Assembly: GCF_000378225.1 (NCBI RefSeq)
Contig: NZ_KB905145.1
Span: forward strand, 62,001 to 126,000
Length of the DNA stretch: 64,000 nucleotides
Direction of reading: 5' to 3'
From: Methylophilus methylotrophus DSM 46235 = ATCC 53528
GTDB taxonomy: Bacteria > Pseudomonadota > Gammaproteobacteria > Burkholderiales > Methylophilaceae
In this document: positions 38,232 through 48,054 of the stretch, one piece after another
Layout: each line of letters starts with the position of its first letter
How positions within the stretch are numbered: the first letter of the stretch is position 1
The notes under the pieces: generated by a model
What the model was told of the DNA's origin: nothing
Database searches by the model: none
What the model saw: the letters and a program-made list of their open reading frames with translations, nothing else
Made by a program: the position numbers and the translations under genes

Positions 38232-39188
38232 ATGGGTTTCCGCGATGGATTCCGTAAACGTTCACCCCTGGTATGGGCGCTGTGGTTTTCGCTGCTAACA
38301 CATGCGGTGTTGCTGACGCTACATTTTCAACCTGAGCTAAAAGCATTAAAAGACCAGATTCCGTCATTGGAAGTGTTGCTTGTCAACAGCAAAACCCGCA
38401 GTGCCCCTGAAAAAGCAGATGCCTTGGCACAAGCCAATCTTGACCGAGGCGGCAATACCGATGAAAAACGGCAGATGAAAAGTCCGCTGCCCAGCGTGCA
38501 ACAGATGCAGGCCTCCATACCGCATGCTGCGCAAGCCACCCTGCCCTCCACAACCACTGCTGCCAGCCCCCATGAAGCCGAGCTGATGCTTGAAAAACAG
38601 CGCGTGGCTCAGCTCGAACAGGAGGCGCAAGCACTGCTCACACAATTAAAAGCTAGTCAGTCGGTCACCAGTTTACAAACGCCGCCGTTGTCACAGCCTC
38701 ATCCGGCGAGCAAGCAGCAACCGCCTTCGCAGCATGTACCGGTAACACCTCAGTCGCAAACCGCCGCCACGCAAGAGATGGCTAAATTGGAAGCATTGAT
38801 TGCCAAGCAGCAGGAAGAATATGAAATGCGGCCCAAACGCCAGTTTATTGGTGCGCGAACGCGGGAATACCGTTTTGCCAATTATGTCGAACAGTGGCGG
38901 CAAAAAATCGAGCGCGTGGGTAACTTGAATTACCCGCAGACTGCCCGCATACAAAAATTGTATGGCAAATTGCAAATGACTGTTTCGGTGAAGGCCGATG
39001 GTAGTATAGAGAGTATCCGTATCCACCAGAGCTCCGGGCATAGATTGCTGGATGAATCCGCACGGCGCATTGTCCAGTTGGCTGCCCCCTTCCCAACATT
39101 CCCGGAAGATATCCGCCAGGATACCGATGTGCTGAGCATTACCCGTACCTGGACCTTTACACGTGAAGACCAGCTCTCTACTGAATAA
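38232..39188 (+). CDS. TonB-family energy transducer-like protein
   Basis: A 318-residue protein with one N-terminal membrane helix (about residues 12-32). A long Pro/Gln/Ala-rich periplasmic stretch with a coiled coil near 117-150 follows, then a C-terminal TonB domain (about 225-312: YPQTARIQKLYGKLQMTVSV... IHQSSGHRLLDESARRIVQLA). It lacks ExbB and ExbD neighbours, which is common for the beta-proteobacterial type that sits near ferredoxin and mtgA genes. It may drive an outer-membrane transporter elsewhere or act in envelope maintenance. Confidence 0.85.
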   Translation: MGFRDGFRKRSPLVWALWFSLLTHAVLLTLHFQPELKALKDQIPSLEVLLVNSKTRSAPEKADALAQANLDRGGNTDEKRQMKSPLPSVQQMQASIPHAAQATLPSTTTAASPHEAELMLEKQRVAQLEQEAQALLTQLKASQSVTSLQTPPLSQPHPASKQQPPSQHVPVTPQSQTAATQEMAKLEALIAKQQEEYEMRPKRQFIGARTREYRFANYVEQWRQKIERVGNLNYPQTARIQKLYGKLQMTVSVKADGSIESIRIHQSSGHRLLDESARRIVQLAAPFPTFPEDIRQDTDVLSITRTWTFTREDQLSTE

Positions 39189-39219
39189 ATCAGGGGGCAG
39201 TTATAAAAAGGTAAACAAT

Positions 39220-39534
39220 ATGACGCAGAGTCACTTTCAATATCATGTATTTTTTTGTCTTAACCAACGCGAACCAGGTGAGGATTGTTGCATGAACAAA
39301 GGCGCCGAAGCCGCCTTTGACTATATGAAAAAAAAGGTCAAGCAGCAGGGCCTGGCCGGTGCTGGCAAAGTCCGAGTGAATCGCGCCGGATGCCTGGACC
39401 GGTGTGAAGTGGGGCCAGTGATGGTGGTGTACCCCGATGCAGTCTGGTATACCTTTGTCGATCTTGAAGATATAGATGAGATCGTCGAGAGCCATTTGCA
39501 GCACGGCAAAGTCGTGGAGCGGTTACTGGTTTAG
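39220..39534 (+). CDS. Thioredoxin-like [2Fe-2S] ferredoxin
   Basis: A 104-residue protein of the NuoE/Aquifex-Fd fold. Cysteine ligands appear as FFCLNQREPGEDCC near the N-terminus and CLDRCEVGP near residue 60, the four-Cys pattern of this family. The C-terminal VVYPDAVWYTFVDLEDIDEIVESH segment is conserved. The start is the ATG at 39220; the preceding in-frame ATG overlaps the TonB-like gene. The role of these small ferredoxins is unknown; electron donation is inferred. Confidence 0.88.
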   Translation: MTQSHFQYHVFFCLNQREPGEDCCMNKGAEAAFDYMKKKVKQQGLAGAGKVRVNRAGCLDRCEVGPVMVVYPDAVWYTFVDLEDIDEIVESHLQHGKVVERLLV

Positions 39535-39541
39535 GCAAGTC

Positions 39542-40807
39542 ATGGCGGGAGTCTGGCTTAAAAGAATTGCACTTACGCTACTAGCTGGCATATTGGTAGC
39601 GCTGCTGGCATTGGCTGGCTGGGTCTGGCAACCGTATGACACAGAAGCATGGCGTGTCAGGTTGCCTGTGGCTGGCGGTGTGGAAGTGCGGGTGGTGCCA
39701 CTGCTGATGATGGCGACTTCTGCACCTGGGCGCTGGGTGCTCGACAGGCAAGCGTTCAGTTTAAATCATGGCGATATTCAGTTGCATGACGAAGACGGCT
39801 TGCGTGTGCGCTGCCGGCATTGCTGGATAGAGGCCAAATCGGTAAGTGACCAGCCCATCGTGATCCCTATGCTGGAGCTGTGGCTACAAATGGACCAGCA
39901 GCATATCCATGGTTACCTTTCGGTAGGCGACACCCGGCCACTGTTTAAAGTAGATTTTAACGGCAAGGTCAGCATGCGCAGTTTGAAACTGACCTGGCAG
40001 TTGCCGAGTACACCATTACAGGCATTGCTCAAACCGCTGCAGCCACATTCTGCTGTTATAAGCGAAGCCATCGTTTCCGGCACGTTGACGGCGTCGGGAA
40101 CGCTGCGCTGGCCAAAGAAAGAGTGGAGTGCACAACCGCAACTGAATGCCATGGCTGTCTCCGGCCTGAATATCAGGGCCGCCACCACGCTACCCATACA
40201 GTATGATTGCCCATTACTGGATGAGCATAAATATCCCGAAAAGATGCAATGGGTGCCTTACGAAAATCTGGGTCGCTGGTTGCCGGTGGCTGCCATCATC
40301 GCCGAAGATGCCGAATTCAAGCATCACCCCGGTTATGTCATGGCACAAATGCAGCATTTGCTAGGCAAAGAAAGTACAGATAAACAGGTAGGAGGCAGTA
40401 CCATCACCCAGCAACTGGCGAAATACATGTTCACCAACGGCGAGCGCACCTGGAAGCGCAAAGTCGAAGAACTGCTTTATGCCGTGCAACTGGAGTCAGC
40501 GCTGACGAAAACCGATATCCTGGAGCTTTACCTGAATACGGTGGACTTAGGCCCCAGCCTTTGCGGTGCCCACGCGGCCTCCCGCTACTATTTCGATCTG
40601 ACCCCGGATAAATTGAATCCGATACAAGCGGCATGGCTGGCTGGCATTATCAGTAACCCGCACCGCGCCTGGAAAAAACAATATATCCAGCAGCAGCCGG
40701 ATTTAACCCGGGCTGAAAGCATTCTGCATTTTATGCCGCGCAGCGCACGTAAAGCGCCGGGAAGTTTGAATTTTAGGCCGGTAAAGCAACCGGATAATTT
40801 ACAATAG
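39542..40807 (+). CDS. Membrane-bound GT51 peptidoglycan transglycosylase with extra periplasmic domain
   Basis: A 421-residue protein. One membrane helix covers about 6-30. Residues 40-240 are an unrecognised periplasmic region that contains a CRHC pair. Residues 250-400 hold the GT51 domain, with IIAEDAEFKHHPG (catalytic Glu), GGSTITQQLAKYMFTNGERT and RKVEELLYAVQLE...ILELYLN. No transpeptidase domain follows. Monofunctional MtgA proteins are about 240 residues, so the extra 180-200 residue domain is notable. It starts 8 bases after the ferredoxin gene. Confidence 0.87.
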   Translation: MAGVWLKRIALTLLAGILVALLALAGWVWQPYDTEAWRVRLPVAGGVEVRVVPLLMMATSAPGRWVLDRQAFSLNHGDIQLHDEDGLRVRCRHCWIEAKSVSDQPIVIPMLELWLQMDQQHIHGYLSVGDTRPLFKVDFNGKVSMRSLKLTWQLPSTPLQALLKPLQPHSAVISEAIVSGTLTASGTLRWPKKEWSAQPQLNAMAVSGLNIRAATTLPIQYDCPLLDEHKYPEKMQWVPYENLGRWLPVAAIIAEDAEFKHHPGYVMAQMQHLLGKESTDKQVGGSTITQQLAKYMFTNGERTWKRKVEELLYAVQLESALTKTDILELYLNTVDLGPSLCGAHAASRYYFDLTPDKLNPIQAAWLAGIISNPHRAWKKQYIQQQPDLTRAESILHFMPRSARKAPGSLNFRPVKQPDNLQ

Positions 40808-40863
40808 CAGTTTATGCACCGGGATATTCGTCACCCGAGCAACCTTAAGTCGAGACCGCTATT

Positions 40864-41955
40864 TTGAGTACCATCAAACTGAATAAACCATCTGCAGGCG
40901 ATGAGCAGCCGAAACGCAGCAAACCCGTGCGTCGTGGCCCTGCAACCCTGCGTGACCGTACCCAGCCACCGCCGAAAGTAGCGCCAAAACGGGCAGAGGC
41001 AGAAGCGCCTGTTGCCAAACAAAAAAAACATACAGAAAAACCTGCACGCCAGGAGCGCAGCAGGCGTGACAATAAAGCGGGCGATAAGCCACACGCGCGC
41101 AAGGAATCATACAAAGAGTCGCGGCACAGATCTGAGTATCCCGATAAATGGTCAGAACAGCGTACAGATAACCGCGAACGTCGCCCAACCGCTCCTTCAA
41201 GACTGGTGCATACACCAGACCCAGATGCCCAGCCGCGATTATCCAAAGTCATGGCCGACCGTGGGCTATGTTCACGTCGTGAAGCCGATGACTGGATCGT
41301 CAATGGCTGGGTCAAGGTCAACGGTGAAATTGTGGAAACCCTGGGCACACGCATAGACCCAGATGCCGAAATCATCATCAGTGCCTATGCCAAAGAGCAC
41401 CAGGCAGAAACCGTCACTATTCTATTGCACAAGCCCGTCGGTTATGTGAGTGGTCAGGCAGAGGATGGCTATGAGCCAGCGGTGGTGTTATGCAATCCCG
41501 ACAATCAGTGGTCAGAAGATGCGAGTGGAATTAGTTTCAAGCGCGGGCATTTACGCGGCTTGGCCCCAGCTGGGCGCCTGGATATTGACTCCACCGGATT
41601 GCTGGTGCTCACTCAGGATGGCCGCGTCGCACGCAAGCTGATTGGTGATGACTCCAACGTAGAAAAAGAATATCTGGTGCGTGTAGAAGGCCAGCTCAGT
41701 GCCAATGGTTTGGCATTGCTCAATCATGGCCTCAGTCTGGATGGCGTTCAGCTAAGACCAGCTAAAGTCTCCTGGCAAAACGAGGACCAGCTACGCTTTG
41801 TGTTGCGTGAAGGACGTAAACGGCAGATCCGCCGGATGTGTGAATTAGTCGGATTGCATGTCGTTGGGTTGAAGCGGATTCGGATTGGCAGTATCAACCT
41901 GGGTAAATTACCGCCGGGGCAATGGCGGTATTTGGGGGCACATGAGCGGTTCTGA
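40864..41955 (+). CDS. RsuA/RluB/RluF-family rRNA pseudouridine synthase
   Basis: A 363-residue protein. Residues 1-115 are very basic and probably disordered. An S4 RNA-binding domain follows ([18 protein letters not shown], near 122), then the synthase domain with the catalytic Asp in [14 protein letters not shown] and the [14 protein letters not shown] motif. The KEYLV and late-domain residues look closest to RluF, but I cannot choose between the subfamilies. The start appears to be TTG at 40864, as no ATG fits before the S4 domain. The long basic tail is unusual. Confidence 0.85.
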   Translation: MSTIKLNKPSAGDEQPKRSKPVRRGPATLRDRTQPPPKVAPKRAEAEAPVAKQKKHTEKPARQERSRRDNKAGDKPHARKESYKESRHRSEYPDKWSEQRTDNRERRPTAPSRLVHTPDPDAQPRLSKVMADRGLCSRREADDWIVNGWVKVNGEIVETLGTRIDPDAEIIISAYAKEHQAETVTILLHKPVGYVSGQAEDGYEPAVVLCNPDNQWSEDASGISFKRGHLRGLAPAGRLDIDSTGLLVLTQDGRVARKLIGDDSNVEKEYLVRVEGQLSANGLALLNHGLSLDGVQLRPAKVSWQNEDQLRFVLREGRKRQIRRMCELVGLHVVGLKRIRIGSINLGKLPPGQWRYLGAHERF

Positions 41956-42037
41956 GAGGCGGATTTCTGGGTTAAATGGGGAACGCCTATGTTTGGTGAT
42001 AGCAGTAAAGCGGATCGGTTGCCGCTGAATATCCGTC

Positions 42038-42057
42038 ATTCCGGCGTAGGCCGGAAT
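42038..42057. repeat. REP-like palindrome
   Basis: ATTCCGGC and GCCGGAAT pair around GTAG. The flanks GTC and CC complete the pattern GTCATTCCGGCGTAGGCCGG seen widely in proteobacterial genomes as a REP/BIME-type unit. A single copy is present in this window. Confidence 0.6.
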
Positions 42058-42128
42058 CCAGGCAAGGTTAACATTAAGTGGTAGGGTGGACATATATGCC
42101 CACGCGTTAGTGTTGTTTGTCAGTTTGC

Positions 42129-42666
42129 TTTTCGCTTTTTCAGCGAGTTACTTTTCTTTGCTTGCACAAAGAATAAGTAACCAAAAGAAATGCACCCTAG
42201 CTTCCGCTTGTTTCCTGCGTTGCTCACCAAAATAAGCGCTCGCGAAACTCATCCTAGTTGCCTGCACAAGACGCAGTCCACTGCGGGATTCGGACAGCCG
42301 CTCGCTTGATCTTATTTTGCCTGCGCTACTCGGCGCGTCAGATAGGGGCCCGAAACACCATGCGAGCGCTACCGTAGTTCGACTGAATAACAGAAATTGA
42401 GTTTTTCAACGTCCCAATCTTCTACGCTGTGAGTTTGGCGAGATAAATCCCATCCCATCACGCTGAGTAGCGGAGACAAAATAAGAGTAGAGTGAGCGAC
42501 TGTCCGAATCCCGCAGCAGCTCACGGAGTTTGTGAGCTGCCAGGTCGAGTTTCGTGACTGCTTGTTTTGGCGAGCAACGCAGGATAAAAGCGGAAGCTAG
42601 GGTGTCTTGTTCTTTGCCTTCTTTCTTATGGACAAGCATAAGAAAGAATGGTCGCCTAAAGGCGAA
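42129..42666. repeat. Large imperfect inverted repeat, about 540 bases
   Basis: The left arm (42129 to about 42350) reads outward to inward TTTTCGC..., GCACCCTAGCTTCCGCTT, CCTGCGTTGCTC, GCGGGATTCGGACAG, CTTATTTTG and CGCTACTC. The reverse complement of the right arm (about 42430-42666) gives the same blocks in the same order with scattered differences. Inside the right arm, GCAGCTCAC and GTGAGCTGC (42516-42540) form their own 9-bp hairpin. The palindrome TCGCCTAAAGGCGA marks the right end. The differing positions keep the blocks alignable, suggesting a mobile or structural unit rather than a recent duplication. Confidence 0.75.
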
Positions 42667-42771
42667 ATAAAAAGACTCAGTACAACTTAGTTAAAACATG
42701 CTTACAAAAAAAGTAACTCGCCTAAAGGCGAAAAGAATTTCTAAAGAACCAATTAATTAGGAGCTCTCATA

Positions 42772-43161
42772 ATGGGATTATTCGATAGCGTCGCCGGTGC
42801 GATGATGAACAAGGTCATGGGTGACAAAGGCCCTCTGGCAAAACTGGCCATGGAGCTGTTTCAGCAATATGGTGGTTTACCGGGTATTTTACAAACCCTG
42901 AAAAATGGCGGTTTATCTGAACAGGTCGATTCCTGGGTGGGTAAAGGCGCCAATATTGGCGTCAATGCAGAGCAAATCGGTTCCGCGCTAGGCAGTTCTG
43001 TCCTGGCCGGGATGGCGGCCAAACTGAATATGACTACTGAGGAACTAGGTGGCAAAATTGCCGAGTATTTGCCCGATGTGGTGAATCAGCTAACGCCAAA
43101 CGGTGTGGTAGAAAATAACCCGGCATTGATCATGTCCCGCTTAATGGGCATGCTCAAATAA
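42772..43161 (+). CDS. YidB-like protein (DUF937)
   Basis: A 129-residue soluble protein, Gly- and Ala-rich, starting MGLFDSVAGAMMNKVMG. It has the YGGLPGILQTLKNGGLSEQVDSWVGKG region and the EIAEYLPDVVNQLTPNG-type C-terminus of the YidB/DUF937 family (the Glu is a Lys here). The molecular role is unknown in all species. It has a good ribosome site (TTAGGAG) and its own terminator. Confidence 0.88.
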   Translation: MGLFDSVAGAMMNKVMGDKGPLAKLAMELFQQYGGLPGILQTLKNGGLSEQVDSWVGKGANIGVNAEQIGSALGSSVLAGMAAKLNMTTEELGGKIAEYLPDVVNQLTPNGVVENNPALIMSRLMGMLK

Positions 43162-43189
43162 ATAAAGCGAGCATTTGCTCGCTTTTATT
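43161..43189. terminator. Bidirectional terminator between the YidB-like gene and pyrE
   Basis: AAAGCGAGCA and TGCTCGCTTT form a 10-bp stem with a TT loop, flanked by AATA and TATT, between two convergent genes. Confidence 0.85.
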
Positions 43190-43204
43190 GCTTGGCTTAA
43201 CGCC

Positions 43205-43852
43205 CTATCGCACGCAATATTGTCCGCGATAGGCTTCAATGGCCGGGAAGTATTGCGCCAGTTTTTCGTTGCCTTGCAAATAGGCAAACAGGTCAGCCAG
43301 CTTGGCAATGCTGACTACCGGCATCTGGTTGGTTTGTTCCACTTCTTGTACTGCTGATAACTCCCCCAAGCCTTTTTCCTGGCGGTCCAAGGCGATGCTG
43401 ACTGCGCAAGGCGTGGCTCCGGCGTGACGGATCAGGTCTACCGATTCACGGATAGAGGTTCCGGCAGAAATCACGTCATCAATAATCAGTACGCGGCCTT
43501 TGAGTGCTGCGCCTACGAGCGTGCCACCTTCGCCGTGGTCTTTAGCTTCTTTGCGGTTATAGGCATAAGGGTAGTTTTTCCCCATGCGCGCAAAAGCGAT
43601 GCTGATGGCAGTCACCAGCGGAATGCCTTTATAAGCTGGGCCAAACAGCATGTCGAATTGCAAGCCAGACTGTAGAATGCTGTTGGCGTAGAATTCACCC
43701 AGTTTGAGCATGCTTTCGCCATCATCAAACAGGCCAGCATTAAAAAAATACGGGCTCAAGCGGCCGGCTTTGGTTTTAAATTCACCAAAGCGTAATACCT
43801 GTTTCTGGATGGAAAAAGCAATAAAATCGGCACTGAGTGTGTTGGCAGTCAT
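43205..43852 (-). CDS. pyrE: Orotate phosphoribosyltransferase
   Basis: A 215-residue enzyme forming OMP from orotate and PRPP in pyrimidine synthesis. The PRPP motif is VLIIDDVISAGTSIRES. FGPAYKGIPL and YNRKEAKDHGEGG (flexible loop) are also present. It is divergent from xth with a 27-base gap, so their promoters overlap. Confidence 0.96.
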   Translation of the reverse strand: MTANTLSADFIAFSIQKQVLRFGEFKTKAGRLSPYFFNAGLFDDGESMLKLGEFYANSILQSGLQFDMLFGPAYKGIPLVTAISIAFARMGKNYPYAYNRKEAKDHGEGGTLVGAALKGRVLIIDDVISAGTSIRESVDLIRHAGATPCAVSIALDRQEKGLGELSAVQEVEQTNQMPVVSIAKLADLFAYLQGNEKLAQYFPAIEAYRGQYCVR

Positions 43853-43879
43853 TTTAAAAAAGCAGAAAGAATTTGAACA

Positions 43880-44653
43880 ATGCGTATTATAACCTTGAAC
43901 CTCAATGGCATACGGTCAGCCTGCAACAAAGGCTTTTTGCCATGGCTGGCGAATAGTGGCGGCGATATTGTCTGTTTGCAGGAGCTTAAAGCCCAAGTAG
44001 GTGATATGCAGCCTGAGATGTTGCAGCCGCCTGGTTACCACGGCTATTTTCATTATGCCGAGAAAAAAGGGTACAGCGGTGTGGGTATTTACAGTAAGCA
44101 GCCTGCAGACAAGGTGATTATTGGTCTGGGCCATGCCGAAATCGACGCTGAGGGGCGCTATCTGGAATGTCAGTACGGCAATCTAAGCGTCGTGTCTTTA
44201 TATTTGCCGAGCGGCTCTAGCGGCGAAGAGCGTCAGCAATTCAAGTTTGCGGTCATGGCGAAATTTCTGCCGCATCTGGAACAGCTGATTGCCTGTGGTC
44301 GTGAGGTCGTGATTTGCGGCGACTGGAATATCGCGCATCAGGAGATTGACCTTAAAAACTTTAAAGGCAACCGCAAGAACTCGGGTTTTTTGCCCGAAGA
44401 GCGTGCCTGGATGACGGATGTGCTTGGTCGGGTAGGCTGGGTGGATACCTATCGTGGCTTATACCCGGACACCACAGATGACTGTTACACCTGGTGGAGT
44501 AATCGAGGGCAGGCATGGGCCAAGAATGTGGGATGGCGGATTGATTATCAGCTGGCAACGCCAGCATTAGGTGCAAAAGTAATCGCTGCCAGTGTGTATA
44601 AGGCGGAGCGTTTTAGTGACCATGCGCCGTTGATTGTGGATTATGCGGATTGA
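43880..44653 (+). CDS. xth: Exodeoxyribonuclease III / AP endonuclease
   Basis: A 257-residue Mg-dependent enzyme for base-excision repair. It has NLNGIRSA at the N-terminus, CLQELKAQ (metal Glu), GDWNIAHQEIDLKN, and the C-terminal RIDYQLATPAL and SDHAPLIVDY with the catalytic His. It is paired head to head with pyrE, an arrangement common in betaproteobacteria. Confidence 0.95.
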   Translation: MRIITLNLNGIRSACNKGFLPWLANSGGDIVCLQELKAQVGDMQPEMLQPPGYHGYFHYAEKKGYSGVGIYSKQPADKVIIGLGHAEIDAEGRYLECQYGNLSVVSLYLPSGSSGEERQQFKFAVMAKFLPHLEQLIACGREVVICGDWNIAHQEIDLKNFKGNRKNSGFLPEERAWMTDVLGRVGWVDTYRGLYPDTTDDCYTWWSNRGQAWAKNVGWRIDYQLATPALGAKVIAASVYKAERFSDHAPLIVDYAD

Positions 44654-44696
44654 TTGATCGAGCATCACCTCGAGCGAGAAAATACTGTTTCACGAT

Positions 44697-45749
<1,053 letters not shown>

Positions 45750-45762
45750 CTATTTACTAGAA

Positions 45763-46551
45763 TCAGGCAAATACCTTGGCCAGCTCGGCACCCGGGTTGT
45801 CCTGACGCATGAATGCCTCACCGACCAGGAAAGTATGCACGGCATGGTCGCGCATGAGTTTGACATCATCGGCTGTGAAAATACCGCTTTCGGTGACCAC
45901 AATTTTATCGCCGGAGATTTTTTCCAGCAGGCCTAATGTGGTATCCAGCGTGACTTCAAACGTGCGCAGGTTACGGTTATTAATGCCTAGTAATGGCGTG
46001 GTCAGCTGAATAGCTTGCGCCAGTTCTTCACCGTTGTGCACTTCTACCAATACTGCCATGCCCAGACTGTGTGCAACACTTTCCAGTTGCTGCATTTGGG
46101 CCAACGTAAGCGCAGCAGCAATCAGCAGAATACAATCCGCACCCATGGCACGTGCTTCATAGACCTGGTATTCATCTATCATAAAATCTTTGCGTAACAC
46201 GGGCAGGCTGCACACGGCCCGCGCTTGTTTGAGGTAATCGGCCGAACCCTGGAAGTATTGCTCGTCGGTTAGCACAGACAAGCATGCTGCGCCGCCTAGT
46301 TCATAGCTGGCAGCAATTTCTGCAGGTTTAAAGTCGGCACGGATCACACCTTTGGAAGGACTGGCTTTTTTAATTTCGGCAATCACGGCGGCTTTGCCTG
46401 CGGCAATCTTGCTGCGAATCGCACCGACAAAATCACGCGCAGGCGCTTGTCGAGTTGCGAGCGCCTGCACCTCGGCCAATGGCAGCTTGGCTTGTGCTGT
46501 CGCGATCTCTTCGGCTTTTGTCGCCAGGATTTTATTTAAAATATCACTCAT
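45763..46551 (-). CDS. trpC: Indole-3-glycerol phosphate synthase
   Basis: A 262-residue TIM barrel without a TrpF domain. Motifs include [16 protein letters not shown] (catalytic Lys), [21 protein letters not shown] and [12 protein letters not shown]. The start is the ATG at 46551 (MSDILNK); it overlaps the lipoprotein gene by 8 bases. A much longer open frame upstream is a shadow of that gene. It is the last trp gene of the cluster. Confidence 0.96.
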   Translation of the reverse strand: MSDILNKILATKAEEIATAQAKLPLAEVQALATRQAPARDFVGAIRSKIAAGKAAVIAEIKKASPSKGVIRADFKPAEIAASYELGGAACLSVLTDEQYFQGSADYLKQARAVCSLPVLRKDFMIDEYQVYEARAMGADCILLIAAALTLAQMQQLESVAHSLGMAVLVEVHNGEELAQAIQLTTPLLGINNRNLRTFEVTLDTTLGLLEKISGDKIVVTESGIFTADDVKLMRDHAVHTFLVGEAFMRQDNPGAELAKVFA

Positions 46552-47032
46552 AAGTCTGTCCGTTAACTTTAATCCAACCGCCTTGCTTTCCGTTCGGATC
46601 ATGATGTGTCCAGTGCATGATGCCGCCCTTGGGGTTGTAAATATATTCGCCTTTAAACTGTACCTGATCACCCACGTTGACGTCAGCACGTTGCGCCAAA
46701 TCAATATTGTGCGCAAAAAGTAATGTTTGCTCAGGCGCAATCGTAACCAGAAACCGCTGATGCTTTGCACCTTTGGTATCGTCTGGCAGCAGTTTCTTCA
46801 CAATGCCATTGCCCTCTAGCCAGACGTGGCTCTGCTTTTGCGCAAAGGCCTGTTTAAGTGCCGCATTGTCTTCCTTTGCCAACCCGGAAGAAAGCGGTTG
46901 CAGACTCAGCGTCTGAACCTGCGATTTCACTTCAACCGTTGACTGTGGCTGATTGCTTACACCCTGCTGTTGCGGTTGCTGACATGCGACCAGCAAACTG
47001 CATAGCGCAATCAATGCATAGCGGCGCCTCAT
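46544..47032 (-). CDS. Putative lipoprotein (DUF3465-like) inside the trp operon
   Basis: A 162-residue precursor with a lipobox SLLVAC (Cys17), so it is probably anchored to a membrane facing the periplasm. The C-terminal domain (about 60-160: [17 protein letters not shown]..., [43 protein letters not shown]) resembles DUF3465, an OB-like fold of unknown function. It overlaps trpD by 4 bases and trpC by 8 bases, so it is locked into the trp transcript although it has no obvious link to tryptophan. Confidence 0.82.
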   Translation of the reverse strand: MRRRYALIALCSLLVACQQPQQQGVSNQPQSTVEVKSQVQTLSLQPLSSGLAKEDNAALKQAFAQKQSHVWLEGNGIVKKLLPDDTKGAKHQRFLVTIAPEQTLLFAHNIDLAQRADVNVGDQVQFKGEYIYNPKGGIMHWTHHDPNGKQGGWIKVNGQTYE

Positions 47033-48054
47033 GTGGCCTGACTTAAAGCTTTCAGTTGCTGCAACTTATTCAAAGCCGCACCTGAATCAATCGATTGCGC
47101 CGCTTGTGCAATGCCAGAAGTTAAATCATTTACCAGCCCAGAGACGTAAATCGCAGCGCCTGCGTTTAGCAATACGATATCTCTTGCAGGGCCTTTTTCA
47201 CCAGATAGCAAACCGAGGATAATCTCGCTGGAATGTTGTGCACTTTCAACACGGATACTGTTGATATCATGTAACGGCATGCCAAATTGTGCAGGATTCA
47301 GGATATATTCATTGATGTTGCCATTTTTCAATTCGGCCACATAGGTGTCCGCAGAAAAAGAGATTTCATCCATTTCATCAGCACTATGCACCACCATCAC
47401 GTGCTCGCTACCCAATTTTTGCAGGGTTTGCGCCAGCAATGGCACTAAATCGCGGTGAAACACGCCCATCACCTGGCGTTTGGCCCCGGCCGGATTCGTC
47501 ATCGGCCCTAACAGGTTAAACATGGTGCGTACACCCAGTTCGCGGCGCACGGGCGCTGCGTATTTCATGGCCGCGTGGTGATTAGGCGCAAACATAAAGC
47601 CAATACCGGCCTCGTTGACGCAACGTACCACTTGTTCAGGCGTTAACACAATATTGACACCCAACGCTTCCAGCACATCGGCAGAGCCGCTTTTTGAAGA
47701 AGCTGCGCGGCCACCATGCTTGGCGATTTTTGCACCTGCGCCTGCGGCGACAAAGGCTGACGCGGTGGAGACGTTAAATACCTTGTTCGGCGCACCGCCA
47801 GTGCCACAGGTATCAATCAGGTGGCGGGTATCGGTGATCTCTACCTTGCTGGAAAGCTCGCGCATCACCTGCGCAGCGGCGGCAATTTCGGTCACGGTTT
47901 CGCCCTTGACGCGCAAGGCTGACAAAAAGCCGGCAATCTGGATCTGCGTGAATTCACCACTCATGATCTGCTGCATGATTTCCAGCATTTCATCATGCGT
48001 GAAATCGGTGTGGTCAATCAGGCGCTGTAAGGCGATTTTAGGCGTGATGGCCAT
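47029..48054 (-). CDS. trpD: Anthranilate phosphoribosyltransferase
   Basis: A 341-residue enzyme attaching PRPP to anthranilate. It has DTCGTGGAPNKVFNVST (PRPP loop) and KHGGRAASSKSGSADVLEALG, and NLLGPMTNPA follows. The start ATG at 48054 overlaps the trpG stop by one base (TGATG); an in-frame TTG one codon earlier is less likely. The function does not include the TrpG domain found fused in E. coli. Confidence 0.96.
   Translation of the reverse strand: MAITPKIALQRLIDHTDFTHDEMLEIMQQIMSGEFTQIQIAGFLSALRVKGETVTEIAAAAQVMRELSSKVEITDTRHLIDTCGTGGAPNKVFNVSTASAFVAAGAGAKIAKHGGRAASSKSGSADVLEALGVNIVLTPEQVVRCVNEAGIGFMFAPNHHAAMKYAAPVRRELGVRTMFNLLGPMTNPAGAKRQVMGVFHRDLVPLLAQTLQKLGSEHVMVVHSADEMDEISFSADTYVAELKNGNINEYILNPAQFGMPLHDINSIRVESAQHSSEIILGLLSGEKGPARDIVLLNAGAAIYVSGLVNDLTSGIAQAAQSIDSGAALNKLQQLKALSQAT

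Larger units (their letters stand above)
41956..42771. other. 816-base gene-free region with repeats
   Basis: No convincing gene is present between the pseudouridine synthase and the YidB-like gene. It holds a REP-like palindrome at 42038-42057, a large imperfect inverted repeat at about 42129-42666, and a further copy of the TCGCCTAAAGGCGA palindrome near 42718. A 77-codon open frame on the minus strand (42406-42639) runs along one arm of the inverted repeat and is most likely spurious. Confidence 0.8.

Noticed and set aside
42406-42639. A 77-codon minus-strand open frame in the 816-base gap
   Set aside because: It runs along one arm of the large inverted repeat, has no family resemblance or ribosome site, and its composition follows the repeat. 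Treated as spurious.
46552-46770. Extended N-terminus of trpC (start at 46770)
   Set aside because: These codons lie inside the lipoprotein gene in another frame and do not resemble IGPS, which starts at MSDILNK.
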